A DNA stretch of 64,000 bases from UMGS1322 sp900550765. Lineage in GTDB: Bacteria; Bacillota; Clostridia; Christensenellales; QALW01. The position numbers and the translations under genes were made by a program. Within the stretch, counting starts at the first letter, position 1, and every line of letters begins with the position of its first letter. Positions 15,023 through 22,430 of this stretch are shown here, piece by piece. The stretch spans positions 1 to 64,000 of the forward strand of contig CAUDEY010000004.1 in NCBI GenBank assembly GCA_958448705.1, read 5' to 3'. Below the pieces are notes generated by a model. It saw only the letters and a list, made by a program, of their open reading frames with translations, did not search any database and was not told the DNA's origin.

Positions 15023-15796
15023 ATGACGCAGACAGAACGAAGAATTTTTTTAATCCGAGAGTTACTCTCGGAACAACCGGAATTTGCTTCCCTAAGCATT
15101 CCTCAAAATGAACAGATGCAAAAGAATTTGCTTCGCGCTCTCTTCAATATACGCATGCCCGAACCTGCCAGCAAAGAATTTCTGCAAATACAAAATGCAT
15201 ATTTACAGGAAGAGTGCAGGCAAAAGGGAATTACAGAATTTTCCGAACTTAAACCTATACAAAAAGGGATTTATCTTTGGCAGGGAGACATCACAACGCT
15301 CCGGTGCGATGCCATCGTCAACGCCGCAAATACGCAATTACTCGGTTGTTTTATTCCCTGCCACAAATGCATTGATAATGCGATTCACACCTTTGCCGGT
15401 ATTCAACTCCGCAGGGTATGTAAAGAACTTATGGAACAGCAGAACTGCTATGAACCCGTAGGTACAGCTAAAATTACACCTGCTTTCAATTTGCCGTGCC
15501 GTTATATTCTGCACACAGTAGGTCCGACAGTATATACGCAGGTAACCGATCAGGAAAGAAATCAATTGGCCTCCTGCTATCGATCCTGCCTGTGCCTGGC
15601 TCAAAAACATAAAATCAAAAATATCGCTTTTTGCTGTATTTCTACCGGCGAATTTCGCTTTCCCAATAAAGAGGCCGCGGAAATCGCCATAAAAACCGTA
15701 AAAGAATATATCAAAAAGACGAACTGCACAATAGAGGTGATTTTCAATGTGTTCAGAGATGTTGATCTCGCTTTGTACCGACAACTGCTCGGATAA
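15023..15796 (+). CDS. Zinc-containing macrodomain protein, ADP-ribosyl hydrolase
   Basis: A 257-residue protein with a helical N-terminal part (1-80) and a macrodomain: WQGDITTLRCDAIVNAANT at 86-104 and the zinc-site insertion GCFIPCHKC with C109, H114 and C116, then VGTAKIT and CISTGEFRFPNKEAA (phosphate loop). This zinc-dependent class removes ADP-ribose from proteins. The next gene is the matching SirTM sirtuin, which adds it, so the pair forms a reversible modification switch; in known bacteria it acts on a lipoylated GcvH-like carrier and responds to oxidative stress. ATG 15023 is chosen from domain length; its ribosome binding site is weak, and the frame extends back to 14954. Confidence 0.9.
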   Translation: MTQTERRIFLIRELLSEQPEFASLSIPQNEQMQKNLLRALFNIRMPEPASKEFLQIQNAYLQEECRQKGITEFSELKPIQKGIYLWQGDITTLRCDAIVNAANTQLLGCFIPCHKCIDNAIHTFAGIQLRRVCKELMEQQNCYEPVGTAKITPAFNLPCRYILHTVGPTVYTQVTDQERNQLASCYRSCLCLAQKHKIKNIAFCCISTGEFRFPNKEAAEIAIKTVKEYIKKTNCTIEVIFNVFRDVDLALYRQLLG

Positions 15797-16619
15797 AATT
15801 CAAAAACTACAGTATGCCTTCGATTCCGCCGAGGCCATTCTTATCGGTGCGGGAGCTGGTCTTTCCGCCGCTGCGGGTTTTACGTATACAGGAAAACGCT
15901 TTCAAGAAAATTTTGCAGATTTTATTCACTATTACGGTTTTAGCGATATGTATTCTGCAGGCTTCTATCCGTTTAACAGTGCGGAGGAATATTGGGCCTA
16001 TTGGTCACGATATGTTTTTATAAACCGTTACAGAGACGTGGAAAACGGCACCTACAAAAGACTTTTTAATCTTATAAAAAACAAAGATTATTTCGTTTTG
16101 ACTACCAATGTTGACCATCAATTTCAAAAAGCCGGCTTTGATAAGCATCGCCTGTTTTATACGCAGGGTGACTACGGACTGTTTCAATGCAGGATTCCCT
16201 GCCATGCAGTCACGTATGATAATGAAGAAACAATCCGAAAAATGGTAAAAACTCAGAAAGACAGAAAAGTGCTAACAGAGCTGCTTCCGATCTGCCCCGT
16301 TTGCGGCGGCCCTATGACCATGAATCTTCGGGCAGACAACACCTTTGTTCAGGATGAAGGTTGGTATGCGGCTGCCGATAGATATGAAACTTTTTTACGC
16401 AGACACCGAAAAATGCGAATATTATTTTTAGAATTAGGTGTCGGCAACAATACCCCGGGCATTATAAAAATTCCTTTTTGGCGGATGGCAGAAGAAAATC
16501 CGCAAGCTTTCTACGTCTGCATCAATCAGGATAATCTGTATGTTCCCCCTGCGCTAAAAGAAAGGGCCCTCTGTATAAAGGGAGATATTTCCAAGATATT
16601 ATCAGAAATAAAATCGTAG
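15747..16619 (+). CDS. SirTM-class sirtuin, protein mono-ADP-ribosyltransferase
   Basis: A 290-residue sirtuin of class M. The NAD loop GAGAGLSAAAG is at 34-44, followed by TTNVDHQFQ (119-127). The catalytic His-Gly of deacetylating sirtuins is replaced by YTQGDYG (138-144, Q140), as in ADP-ribosylating SirTMs. Zinc ligands are C148/C152 and C183/C186. The start at 15747 has AGAGGTGA 8 bases before it and lies 50 bases inside the end of the macrodomain gene, so the two are tightly coupled. Unlike the extended operons of staphylococci and streptococci, no GcvH-like carrier or lipoate ligase gene is adjacent, so the target here is unknown. Confidence 0.93.
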   Translation: MCSEMLISLCTDNCSDKIQKLQYAFDSAEAILIGAGAGLSAAAGFTYTGKRFQENFADFIHYYGFSDMYSAGFYPFNSAEEYWAYWSRYVFINRYRDVENGTYKRLFNLIKNKDYFVLTTNVDHQFQKAGFDKHRLFYTQGDYGLFQCRIPCHAVTYDNEETIRKMVKTQKDRKVLTELLPICPVCGGPMTMNLRADNTFVQDEGWYAAADRYETFLRRHRKMRILFLELGVGNNTPGIIKIPFWRMAEENPQAFYVCINQDNLYVPPALKERALCIKGDISKILSEIKS

Positions 16620-16970
16620 AATTTTTCGTTTTCACATAAGATGGATCAAATGCAAAACTCCAAATCCGGTCTGAATACTCTATTTTACAAATTTTTGTTC
16701 CTGTTTTATGGTGTTTTTTTCCGTAAATGGTATCCGATTTTCCAATGAGGATATAAAACGAAATGTAAAGAACTATCATTATCTTCCAGAATGATCGCAT
16801 TCGTTCCCTTCGCTCTCTTAACCGCCGATCAACGGCAGACGCAATTTATTCGTTTTAACCGTTGGCAAAAATGTATGCCTCTGCTATCCATCAAACGAAA
16901 AAATCATAAAAAATTCATAGATAGAATGATATAATGCTTTTATATTTGAAAATTGGAGAGATTAAAATAT
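16620..16970 (+). promoter_or_regulatory. Intergenic region with the promoter of the methyltransferase gene
   Basis: TATAAT at 16930-16935 with an extended TGA; no good -35 box. The rest of the 350 bases holds no convincing gene. Ribosome binding site GGAGAG is at 16955-16960. Confidence 0.5.
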
Positions 16971-17726
16971 ATGTCAGATTGGAATTCAATACAATACTTG
17001 AAATTTAAAAACGAGCGCACACAGCCTGCAAAAGACTTAGCAATGCGTATCAGCAACAATCCGAAAACCGTCGTTGATATCGGATGCGGTCCCGGAAACA
17101 GTACAAAGGTGCTAAGAGATTTTTTCCCTAACGCCGATATTATTGGCATTGATAATTCCCCGAATATGATTAAAAAAGCGAAAGCTGAATATTCCAACAT
17201 AGATTTCCGCCTTTGTGATGCGCTATCCCTTAAGGGGAGATATGACCTTCTGTTCTCCAATGCCTGTCTGCAATGGCTACCTAACCATGATATGATTATT
17301 CCATTCCTTATAGATAAGCTGAATGACGGAGGAATTTTGGCTGTGCAAGTTCCTATGAATAATGACGAACCGTTGTTTCACTTGATACAAGAGGTTGCAG
17401 CCGAGCCGAGATGGAGTTTGTCCGACATACAACTTCAACCAAATGAAACACTGACGCCGCTCGAATATTACAATATTCTTTCTAATTGTTCTTCTGTTTT
17501 TGATATGTGGGAAGTCAAATATTACCATACGATACCAGACCACAAAGCACTTATTGATTGGGTAAAAAGCACACGTCTTCGCCCATATCTTGATTTTCTC
17601 GAAAAAGATAAAGCTGCGGCATTTGAAGAAGAGATTGTTAACCGCTCAAAAAAAATATATCCCATTATGGATAACGGAAATGTAGTCTTATGTTTCCGCA
17701 GGTTCTTCTTCACGGCCGTTAAATAA
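16971..17726 (+). CDS. tam: Trans-aconitate 2-methyltransferase-like enzyme
   Basis: A 251-residue class I SAM-dependent methyltransferase. VVDIGCGPGNSTKVL is the SAM-binding motif I, GIDNSPNMIKKA motif II, and FSNACLQWLPNHD and LAVQVPMNNDEP match Tam proteins closely. Tam methylates trans-aconitate, a by-product that inhibits aconitase. The ATG at 16971 is preferred over TTG at 16953 because GGAGAG lies between them. It sits alone behind its own promoter. Substrate assignment rests on similarity only. Confidence 0.8.
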   Translation: MSDWNSIQYLKFKNERTQPAKDLAMRISNNPKTVVDIGCGPGNSTKVLRDFFPNADIIGIDNSPNMIKKAKAEYSNIDFRLCDALSLKGRYDLLFSNACLQWLPNHDMIIPFLIDKLNDGGILAVQVPMNNDEPLFHLIQEVAAEPRWSLSDIQLQPNETLTPLEYYNILSNCSSVFDMWEVKYYHTIPDHKALIDWVKSTRLRPYLDFLEKDKAAAFEEEIVNRSKKIYPIMDNGNVVLCFRRFFFTAVK

Positions 17727-18434
17727 ATTCCGCTCTATTTTAGGTTTTGCACTATTGCTAACAAATAAAATTCGGAATATATGAATCTCTCTCCCATGCT
17801 TGCTACGGAATTTTTACAATTTTCCCACCGAATTCCTTTATTTTCAATTTTTATTCCGTTTCTATGTCTTAACATAAGGCAAAACAAACGTACGATTGCA
17901 TACCTTGGTATTAATGAGCCGGATAATACTGGAAATACATTATCTTTTGTGGCACTAAAATGGTACCCAGTTTTACAAAATGGCCTTGTAAAAAAACACC
18001 TAAAGATAGATGACTTGATGCAAAAAACTTTACGCCGCTTTCACATAGTTTTATTAACATTTATAGATCCTATAAGAGATTTTTCATCTGTTGAACGAAT
18101 AAAAAATCCCAATGCATAAATTTTTGACTTGAAAATGCCTAAAAAAATATTATAATATATAAAGAGCAATTTTATGTTACTATAGCAAGAGTCTACGCAA
18201 GGCAGGATCACTGTCCATTTTTTAGTTGCATCAAAAAAGCCCCAGCAATGTTTCCAAAACATATGGCTTCTCTTCCAGAAAATGCAGCCGCAGCACCGAT
18301 AATAACAGCACTGCCTTCGGATCCCGCTAAAAAAACTAACAGGATGTTTTTTTCTTGCAAAAGCCATACTATATGTTCCTTTAAAACGCTCAAGTCTATT
18401 TTTTAAACACTTCAACGGAGGATGTTTCCCTTTT
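17727..18434. other. 700-base region without a convincing gene
   Basis: Two weak frames are present: plus 17781-18119 (112 codons) and minus 18208-18393 (61 codons, TTG start, containing FLAGSEGSAVIIGAAAAF). Neither has a ribosome binding site or a recognisable family. A plausible plus-strand promoter, TTGAAA (18129-18134), 16 bases, TATAAT (18151-18156), would give the acetyltransferase gene a leader of about 270 bases. The region may be a decayed gene. Confidence 0.4.
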
Positions 18435-18965
18435 ATGAAAAAAAAAATTCTTACTACAGAACGTTTATATTTAAGAAAGCTATGCCAGAAGGATTTTCCT
18501 TCCCTATGCCGGATTTTACAAGATAAAGAGGTTATGACGGCCTACGAGCACGCCTTTGACGATGCCGAAGTACAGCAATGGCTGGAAAATCAATTGCGCC
18601 GGTACCGGGAGGACGGCTTTGGCCTTTGGGCCGTTCTTTTAAAGGATACCGAACAAATGATTGGTCAGTGCGGTATTACCTGGCAAGAGTGCAACGGCCG
18701 ACGTGTGCTGGAAGTTGGATATTTGTTTGAAAAAGCTTATTGGCATCAAGGCTATGCCACAGAGGCCGCCATTGCCTGCAAAGAATACGCCTTTGAGGTA
18801 TTGCAAGCGGATGAAGTATTTTCGATCATCCGCGACAACAATTTTGCTTCGCAAAAAGTAGCTCTGCGCAACGGCATGAGCATAACAGATAAACTGACGA
18901 AACATTACTATGGTATGGATATGCCGCATCTGGTCTTTTCCGTAAAAAAGAACCTGCAAACATAA
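18435..18965 (+). CDS. GNAT acetyltransferase, RimJ/RimL type
   Basis: A 176-residue N-acetyltransferase. LTTERLYLRKLCQKDF at the start, IGQCGITW, VGYLFEKAYWHQGYATEAAIACKEYAF (acetyl-CoA binding) and SIIRDNNFASQKVALRNGM fit the RimJ/RimL-like branch that acetylates ribosomal protein N termini or small amines. GGAGGA precedes the ATG by 12 bases. Single gene with a strong terminator; substrate unknown. Confidence 0.88.
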   Translation: MKKKILTTERLYLRKLCQKDFPSLCRILQDKEVMTAYEHAFDDAEVQQWLENQLRRYREDGFGLWAVLLKDTEQMIGQCGITWQECNGRRVLEVGYLFEKAYWHQGYATEAAIACKEYAFEVLQADEVFSIIRDNNFASQKVALRNGMSITDKLTKHYYGMDMPHLVFSVKKNLQT

Positions 18966-18995
18966 GACCGAAGTACTTAACTTCGGTCTTTCTTT
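18964..18995. terminator. Terminator of the acetyltransferase gene
   Basis: AAGACCGAAG (18964-18973) pairs with CTTCGGTCTT (18981-18990), followed by T-rich sequence. The stop of the convergent MGMT-like gene is at 18996, so it may serve both. Confidence 0.8.
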
Positions 18996-19310
18996 TTATC
19001 CGTCAATCTCCCACCGGCACCGGTTGATTTCCACATGAAAAGCATCCTTTAAAGGCACGCCCTCCCGGCGCAGCAATTCGGCCTGCTCCGCCCAACCGGG
19101 AGCCATCCGTCCCGCGTGGTTCACTACCCTATGGCAGGGATACTGCCCGTAATATTCTGCCCGGCTCAGCACTCTGCCAACCAGCCGCGTATTTTTCTCC
19201 CGGCCGATAAGCCGTGCAATCTGCCCGTAGGTGGCAACACAGCCTTCGGGAATTTCCGCCACAACGGAAAGAATTTCATAAATTAAATCCTCATCCAAAA
19301 CACGTTTCAT
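18996..19310 (-). CDS. MGMT-family DNA alkyltransferase domain protein
   Basis: A 104-residue stand-alone C-terminal domain of O6-alkylguanine-DNA alkyltransferase. YGQIARLIG is the DNA-recognition helix, RLVGRVLSR carries the arginine finger, and PCHRVV holds the acceptor cysteine. Alkyltransferase-like (ATL) proteins of this size usually have tryptophan in place of that cysteine; here the cysteine is kept, so direct repair is possible despite the short form. ATG 19310 has GAGGT upstream; the frame opens at 19349. Confidence 0.88.
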   Translation of the reverse strand: MKRVLDEDLIYEILSVVAEIPEGCVATYGQIARLIGREKNTRLVGRVLSRAEYYGQYPCHRVVNHAGRMAPGWAEQAELLRREGVPLKDAFHVEINRCRWEIDG

Positions 19311-19463
19311 TTTTACCTCATTTTTAAAATTCTCGGCTGCTAAATGCAATCCTTTTGCTGTTCTGCTTTTTGCCTGCCTTGACTTGTCCTTTTGCTTATA
19401 TTATAATAATACCATACTTTAAAAAAAGAGAACATCAAAATATCTTGAAACGTTGAATGTAAA

Positions 19464-20777
19464 ATGAAACAAAGCACTTTTTTTGAACAAGAACTTCCCC
19501 AGCCGCTGGCTGCCAGGCTCCGCCCGCAGACGCTGGAAGAATACGTAGGCCAAACGCACCTATTAGGCAAAGGAAAAGTTCTGCGCCGCTTGATTGAAAG
19601 CGACCAAATTTCCTCCATGATTTTTTGGGGGCCGCCCGGTGTTGGAAAAACAACGCTTGCCAGCATTATTGCCACGCGCACCAAAGCGGCGTTTATTGAT
19701 TTTTCCGCCGTTACCAGCGGTATTAAAGATATCCGTACCGTAATGCAGCAGGCTGAGGAAAACCGGCGCTACGGGGAAAAAACCATCGTTTTTGTTGACG
19801 AAATCCACCGCTTCAACAAAGCGCAGCAGGATGCGTTTTTGCCGTTTGTAGAAAAAGGCAGCATCATTTTAATCGGCGCAACGACGGAAAACCCTTCCTT
19901 TGAGGTAAACGGAGCCTTGCTTTCCCGCTGCAAGGTCTTTGTTTTACAGGCACTGAAGGAAGACGAAATTGTATCGCTTCTGCAGCGTGCGCTGAAAGAC
20001 CCCCGTGGGTTTGGCCGCCAAAGCATTGTGATGGATGAAAAAATGCTTCAAATCATCGCCTCTTTTGCCAACGGCGACGCGCGTACCGCGCTTTCTACAC
20101 TGGAAATGGTTATTTTAAACGGGGAACTTAACGGCGAAACCATTACCGTTACCGAGGAGACGCTGGAGCAATGCACCTCCAAAAAATCCCTGCTTTACGA
20201 TAAAAAAGGTGAAGAACACTACAATATTATTTCAGCCCTGCATAAATCGATGCGGAATTCTGACCCGGATGCCGCCGTCTATTGGCTGGCGCGCATGTTA
20301 GAGGCCGGTGAAGACCCGCTTTACGTGGCACGGCGTGTCATCCGCTTTGCCAGCGAGGACATCGGCCTGGCAGATCCCCGCGCGTTAGAGCTGGCCGTAG
20401 CCGCCTACCAGGCCTGCCACTTTAACGGAATGCCGGAGTGTACCGTCAACTTGGCCGAGGCGGTGATTTACATGGCCATGGCGCCTAAATCCAACGCGAT
20501 TGACAGGGCTTATTTTATGGCCAAACAGGACGCGCTTACCCAGCTTTCTGAGCCGGTGCCGCTGGCCATCCGCAATGCCGTAACTCCGCTGATGAAAGAT
20601 TTAAGCTACGGCAAGGGCTATCAGTTTGCCCATGACTCCGCCGATAAGCTCACTACCCTGCAGTGCCTGCCGGATTCCCTTTTAGAGCGGGAATATTACC
20701 GCCCTACCACCCAGGGCCTGGAAGAACGCTTTAAAACGCGTTTGGAGCAAATTAAAACCTGGAAAAAGGAGCATTAA
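19464..20777 (+). CDS. rarA: Replication-associated recombination protein RarA (MgsA)
   Basis: A 437-residue AAA+ ATPase acting at stalled replication forks. It has PLAARLRPQTLEEYVGQTHL at the N terminus, Walker A WGPPGVGKTT at 55-64, Walker B VFVDEIHRFN near 109, sensor 1 GATTENPSFEVN, and the C-terminal MgsA tetramer domain (ARMLEAGEDPLYVARRVIRFASEDIG). Length and motifs are complete. It lies 9 bases ahead of the nucleotidyltransferase-like gene, which may be read through. Confidence 0.96.
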   Translation: MKQSTFFEQELPQPLAARLRPQTLEEYVGQTHLLGKGKVLRRLIESDQISSMIFWGPPGVGKTTLASIIATRTKAAFIDFSAVTSGIKDIRTVMQQAEENRRYGEKTIVFVDEIHRFNKAQQDAFLPFVEKGSIILIGATTENPSFEVNGALLSRCKVFVLQALKEDEIVSLLQRALKDPRGFGRQSIVMDEKMLQIIASFANGDARTALSTLEMVILNGELNGETITVTEETLEQCTSKKSLLYDKKGEEHYNIISALHKSMRNSDPDAAVYWLARMLEAGEDPLYVARRVIRFASEDIGLADPRALELAVAAYQACHFNGMPECTVNLAEAVIYMAMAPKSNAIDRAYFMAKQDALTQLSEPVPLAIRNAVTPLMKDLSYGKGYQFAHDSADKLTTLQCLPDSLLEREYYRPTTQGLEERFKTRLEQIKTWKKEH

Positions 20778-20786
20778 AAGAAGGAT

Positions 20787-21461
20787 ATGAAGCTATACGC
20801 AAAGCAGATGAATGACTGGAATTGCTATGCCTATTATGCGGAAGATGTGGATGAAAAATACTGGCACTATTTTAAAGACGGTTGCTGGTGGCAGCTTGGA
20901 AGCTCCTTTATAAAAACGTATGACAATGTTGCAGATTTTCAATTCTGTGCAGATAATTTTACAAAAAACGGCGAAATATTTATCAAGCAGTGCCTGAAAA
21001 TCATCGACGCCCCCTGGAAAAAAGCCCTTGATTTATTTATGGAAAAAATAAAGGAGGCCAACGTACCCTGGTATATTCACGGCAGTGCCGCTATGGCTTT
21101 GTGGGATATCGATGTTAAACCGCGCAACTTAGATATCATCATCCCAAACGCCTCCGATTTTGATAAAGTACGGGCTGTTTTTTACAAATTTGCAATCCTC
21201 CCCATCCAGCGCTGTGACAATTGGATTATGAGCGGCGGCGGCGATATTTTTTTAGAGGCGCCCATCTCTATTTATTTTAACAATAAAGAACTTGAACCCT
21301 TTGATATGAATACACTGCATAAAATAAACTATAACGGCACAGAAATATATATTTCTACCCTAAACATGTTAAAACAAGACAATACGTTTTATGGGCGGCC
21401 GGATAGAGTGAAATTGATTGAAGAAAAAATCAAACAAAATTTATATTCTGCAACATTTTAA
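20787..21461 (+). CDS. Nucleotidyltransferase-fold-like protein
   Basis: A 224-residue protein. The segment YIHGSAAMALWDIDVKPRN followed by LDIIIP recalls the core of polymerase beta-like nucleotidyltransferases (helix-strand with acidic pair), also seen in AbiEii and in aminoglycoside-modifying relatives. The N-terminal 85 residues are rich in Trp and Tyr and have no clear match. It starts 9 bases after rarA with a weak ribosome binding site (AGAAGGA). Function unknown. Confidence 0.7.
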   Translation: MKLYAKQMNDWNCYAYYAEDVDEKYWHYFKDGCWWQLGSSFIKTYDNVADFQFCADNFTKNGEIFIKQCLKIIDAPWKKALDLFMEKIKEANVPWYIHGSAAMALWDIDVKPRNLDIIIPNASDFDKVRAVFYKFAILPIQRCDNWIMSGGGDIFLEAPISIYFNNKELEPFDMNTLHKINYNGTEIYISTLNMLKQDNTFYGRPDRVKLIEEKIKQNLYSATF

Positions 21462-21532
21462 CTACCAGGATATCGGCAAAGCAGTCTGTCTATTGTTTTC
21501 ATTCTTTTGTCTTGTAAAAAGTAGAAATTTTT

Positions 21533-22381
21533 ATGAAATACGCAAAAAATCGTCTCTTACTTGTTGACGGCAGCAATTTATTATTTCAAATGTTTTTCGG
21601 TATGCCCGCAAGGATTTTCAACGCACAGGGCAAACCCATACAGGGAACGCTTGGTTTTACAGGCGCTTTACTGAAAATCCTCCGGCAAACACAACCGACG
21701 CATGTTGCCGTATTTTTTGACAGCCAACAGAAAAATCCCCGTACGATTCTCTCCGCTGATTATAAAGCCAACCGGATCGATTACAGCCAAGCAGAGGAAA
21801 ACCCTTTTTCACAGCTAAACGATATCTATGCCGCCCTTGATTTTTTAGGCATTTCATACACTGAGGCCGCCGGCTGTGAAGCCGATGACCTAATTGCCAG
21901 CTACGTCGCCGCCCTGAATCAAACGGAATGTATCATCTCTTCCCTGGACAGTGACTTTTTTCAGCTTATAACAAAAACAGTATCCGTTCTTCGGTACCGC
22001 GGAAAAAACACCGTTCTCTGCACACCCGAATATATAACGCAAAAATTCGGCATTTCAGCGAAACAGTATGTAGATTTTAAAGCTCTTACCGGCGATGTTT
22101 CTGACAATATAAAAGGAGCCGATAAAATCGGCCCCAAAACGGCGGCGCGTCTGCTGCATGAATTCGGGACGCTGGAAAATCTTCTGCTCCATGCAGAAAA
22201 AATCAAGCAAACGGCCATAAAAACTTCTGTTTTAAAAAATACCGAACGATTAAAAATAAATTACAAGCTCATCCAATTAAACGATTCCATTCCCCTTCCT
22301 TTTCCGCTCAGCACACTCGCCTATAAGGATGCCGGATATACCACAACAGAGGTTTTAAAGGGAATCGGCTTAAAAGAATAA
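21533..22381 (+). CDS. 5'-3' exonuclease of the PolA N-terminal/FEN family
   Basis: A 282-residue flap-type nuclease. LLLVDGSNLLFQMFFGM is the N-terminal metal site, FDSQQKNPRTILSADYKANR the helical arch, GCEADDLIASYV and SSLDSDFFQLI give the acidic metal ligands, and DVSDNIKGADKIGPKTAARLL is the helix-hairpin-helix with metal-binding aspartates. Such separate proteins resolve RNA primers or flaps alongside DNA polymerase I. It is complete. Confidence 0.92.
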   Translation: MKYAKNRLLLVDGSNLLFQMFFGMPARIFNAQGKPIQGTLGFTGALLKILRQTQPTHVAVFFDSQQKNPRTILSADYKANRIDYSQAEENPFSQLNDIYAALDFLGISYTEAAGCEADDLIASYVAALNQTECIISSLDSDFFQLITKTVSVLRYRGKNTVLCTPEYITQKFGISAKQYVDFKALTGDVSDNIKGADKIGPKTAARLLHEFGTLENLLLHAEKIKQTAIKTSVLKNTERLKINYKLIQLNDSIPLPFPLSTLAYKDAGYTTTEVLKGIGLKE

Positions 22382-22393
22382 ATTTTTGCAAAA

Positions 22394-22425
22394 TAAAACA
22401 GGATGCCAAAACGCATCCTGTTTTA
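22394..22425. terminator. Bidirectional terminator between the exonuclease and the FAD oxidoreductase
   Basis: Perfect 13-bp stem TAAAACAGGATGC (22394-22406) with its inverse at 22413-22425, six-base loop. A- and T-rich flanks make it functional on both strands for the converging genes. Confidence 0.85.
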
Positions 22426-22430
22426 TCGTT

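Noticed and set aside
17781..18119. 112-codon plus-strand ORF
   Set aside because: No ribosome binding site or family match; composition is like the surrounding non-coding DNA. Could be a gene relic.
18193..18205. 12-base match ACGCAAGGCAGG shared with the OLE-like region (around 42968)
   Set aside because: A 12-base match is expected by chance many times between any two parts of a 64-kb window, and the flanks do not extend it.
18208..18393. 61-codon minus-strand ORF with a hydrophobic centre
   Set aside because: TTG start without a ribosome binding site; no clear family. Kept only as a remark in the intergenic entry.
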